Of a DNA stretch of 64,000 nucleotides, positions 62,767 through 64,000 are shown one piece after another. The stretch's first letter is position 1, and the number at the start of each line of letters is the position of its first letter. The position numbers and the translations under genes were made by a program. The stretch is from Streptomyces sp. NBC_01235. Lineage in GTDB: Bacteria; Actinomycetota; Actinomycetes; Streptomycetales; Streptomycetaceae. The stretch spans positions 10,230,001-10,294,000 of the forward strand of contig NZ_CP108513.1 of the NCBI RefSeq assembly GCF_035989285.1, in the 5' to 3' direction. The notes below the pieces were generated by a model, which did no database searches, was not told the DNA's origin, and worked only from the letters and a program-made list of their open reading frames with translations.

Positions 62767-63255
62767 ATGGCCGTCGAGGCCGAGGTTCTGAACGAACTGC
62801 ACCGGCTGCGCAGCCGTATGCCGCAGCTGACGGGAGCGTTGGCGGCCGGCGTGGACGGCCTCGTCCTCGCCCAGGACATGGCGGATGTGGAGCCGGAAGG
62901 GTTGGCCGCGCTCACCGCGGCGGCGCTCGCCGTGGGGTGCCGCATGGCCGATCTCGCGGCCCGCGGCGAGTTCCGCGAACTACTGGTGCGCGGCGCCGGG
63001 GGATACCTCGCGACGTACGCGGCCGGGCCGTCCGCCGTCCTGACGCTGCTCGCCGACGACCGCGCCAACGTCGGCCGTCTGCACCTGGAGGGGCGGCGCA
63101 GCGGCGCACGCATCGCCGAGCTCGTGGCGACGCGGTTCACCGAGGACCGGCCCGTCGTCACCCGTGGCCTGCCGACCCCGCCGTCGGCCGCGCGCGGCCG
63201 GACCCTCGGCGCCCTGCCCATCCGTATCCCGCCGCAGTCCCGGTACCAGCCCTGA
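62767..63255 (+). CDS. Roadblock/LC7 domain protein
   Basis: The product is 162 aa from an ATG at 62767 (GAAGGGA upstream). The roadblock fold is visible as LNELHRLRSRMPQLTGALAAGVDGLVLA, then LAALTAAALAVGCRMADLA and the strands LLVRGAGGYLATYAA and AVLTLLADDRANV. In streptomycetes such proteins join small GTPases in conservon-like modules. Here no GTPase or DUF742 gene is adjacent, so it is a solitary copy. The C-terminus is Pro/Arg-rich. Confidence 0.82.
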   Translation: MAVEAEVLNELHRLRSRMPQLTGALAAGVDGLVLAQDMADVEPEGLAALTAAALAVGCRMADLAARGEFRELLVRGAGGYLATYAAGPSAVLTLLADDRANVGRLHLEGRRSGARIAELVATRFTEDRPVVTRGLPTPPSAARGRTLGALPIRIPPQSRYQP

Positions 63256-63288
63256 CGGAGCCCGGCGGCCGAGCCGTACCCGGCCCGG

Positions 63289-63966
63289 TCAGACCCCGCC
63301 GCCCTCCGCTTCCGCACGGCCGCGTCGGCCGCCGACGCCGCGCCGCCGCCCGCCACCGCGCTCCGGGCCCGCACCGGCGCCCGACGAGGGCGCGCTGAAC
63401 CCGCCGGGGACGAGACGCGGCGGCCCCACGGTCGGCGCCGGACGGCCGTGAGCCTCCCGACCTGCACCTGTACCTGTACCTGTACCTGGACCTGTACCTG
63501 TGGTCGGGCTCGGCCCTGACCCCGGACTCGTACGGGTGTCCGTCTCCGCATCCGGAACGCGCGGCGGTGGTGGAACCGCCCGGCTCAGGACGCGGGTGTG
63601 GGGCATCAACGGGGCGCAGGCGGAGCAGACTTCGCTGAGTGTCCAGACCTGGCCGACCGACGGGTCGTGCCGCAGGACGAGGACGACCGCGCCCGCGCAG
63701 GCGATCCGGGTGCCCTCGTGCGCGGCGCACCGCTGGCGGCGGCACCAGCAGGCCGCGTCGTGATGCACCGCGGCGGCTCTGGCGTGCGCGGCCGCGTGGG
63801 CCTCGGCGAAGCGGCGCAGGGCCGCCACGTCCCGGGAGCGCGGCGGCATCGCGCAGGCCGAGGAGCAGGTGACCGACGCGGTGCGGTCCCGGTGTCCGAC
63901 CACGCGGATCGTCCAGGAGCGGCCCGGACGACGGGCCGAAGGGGCGTCAGGGTGCATAAGAGCCAA
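63289..63966 (-). CDS. Cys/His-containing hypothetical protein with hexamer repeats
   Basis: The product is 225 aa from a TTG at 63966 (AAGGA 8 bases before); an ATG at 63957 is possible. Cys and His cluster in VTCSSACAMPP, HHDAACWCRRQRCAAHEGT and SEVCSACAPLMPH, which could bind zinc or a cluster. The C-terminal half is low-complexity (TGTGPGTGTGTG), encoded by a hexamer run at 63461-63503. The end has many Arg/Gly residues. No family is recognised. It converges on the roadblock gene. Confidence 0.55.
   Translation of the reverse strand: MALMHPDAPSARRPGRSWTIRVVGHRDRTASVTCSSACAMPPRSRDVAALRRFAEAHAAAHARAAAVHHDAACWCRRQRCAAHEGTRIACAGAVVLVLRHDPSVGQVWTLSEVCSACAPLMPHTRVLSRAVPPPPRVPDAETDTRTSPGSGPSPTTGTGPGTGTGTGAGREAHGRPAPTVGPPRLVPGGFSAPSSGAGAGPERGGGRRRGVGGRRGRAEAEGGGV
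63461..63503. repeat. CTGTAC-type hexamer repeat inside a coding region
   Basis: About six near-identical hexamers of CTGTAC type lie in the Gly/Thr-rich part of the Cys-rich gene. Because the unit is six bases, copy-number changes keep the frame and only alter the length of the linker. Confidence 0.75.
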
Positions 63967-64000
63967 AGCACATGTCCTTCGTGGGGGAGGAACAAGGGGA

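Noticed and set aside
62295..63551. A 418-codon minus frame containing Ala-Trp-Ile repeats
   Set aside because: The repeats come from the 9-bp tandem array; the frame overlaps the real roadblock gene on the other strand and lacks a ribosome site.
1..64000. tRNA, rRNA and riboswitch genes
   Set aside because: No cloverleaf, CCA-adjacent acceptor pairing, rRNA motif or recognisable aptamer consensus was noticed by eye; a tRNAscan-SE and Rfam search would be needed to exclude short RNAs fully.

Overview
The window is very GC-rich DNA with strongly GC-biased third codon positions, frequent GTG/TTG starts after AGGAG-type ribosome binding sites, and an actinomycete gene repertoire: SpoIIE phosphatases, a 20S proteasome beta subunit, a roadblock/LC7 protein, DUF5133, DUF6461 and DUF3500 proteins, fused isobutyryl-CoA mutase, and sugar ABC importers with no ATPase gene of their own. 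It almost certainly comes from a Streptomyces or close relative chromosome. The mix of housekeeping genes with many decayed gene remnants suggests a chromosome arm rather than the core.

Layout. 1-6.8 kb: a secreted hydrolase running off the left edge, a Gfo/Idh oxidoreductase, a DUF35 protein and its probable TetR repressor, folD, an ATP-grasp-like protein and a membrane-anchored peptidoglycan-binding protein. 6.8-14.7 kb: a large ANTAR-sensor-SpoIIE phosphatase, an RpiR-type regulator, a GT39-like membrane protein and a Tat-exported PAP2/haloperoxidase protein. 14.9-24.4 kb: a carbohydrate locus made of a BadF-type sugar kinase and a divergent ROK repressor sharing an AT-rich operator, then binding protein, two permeases and two large proteins of alpha/alpha-toroid appearance. 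24.4-29.3 kb: DUF6461, a P-loop kinase, a SnoaL-like protein, and a translationally coupled beta-phosphoglucomutase/GH65 phosphorylase pair.

29.3-31.1 kb: a solitary proteasome beta gene lies between two broken genes, a frameshifted membrane glycosyltransferase and a truncated nickel/cobalt permease carrying 5-bp and 6-bp tandem repeats. 31-44.9 kb: an APC permease, SthA-type transhydrogenase, MMPL exporter, a second SpoIIE phosphatase, GNAT, Gfo/Idh, a LysA-fold decarboxylase and a PucR-type regulator. 45-50 kb: remnants of a TnpB transposon protein and an ABC ATPase, a DUF5133 gene, a compact graspetide-type RiPP locus (63-aa precursor plus ATP-grasp ligase, with no methyltransferase beside it), DUF1232, a repeat-protein remnant and a hypothetical gene. 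50-55.4 kb: a two-component system divergent from a DUF3500 lipoprotein and a HupE/UreJ-like membrane protein, then a multiply frameshifted secreted-protein gene. 55.4-62.2 kb: a CoA-metabolism island (CoA transferase, enoyl-CoA hydratase, thiolase 3' fragment, 3-hydroxyacyl-CoA dehydrogenase, IcmF) with a palindromic operator in the icmF promoter. 62.2-64 kb: a tandem 9-bp repeat, a roadblock protein and a Cys-rich hypothetical.

The most interesting points are the ROK/kinase/ABC/toroid carbohydrate locus of unknown substrate, the orphan proteasome beta subunit in a degraded neighbourhood, and the minimal graspetide locus. No rRNA, tRNA, CRISPR array or complete insertion sequence was seen. 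All calls are from reading the sequence; no database search was run.
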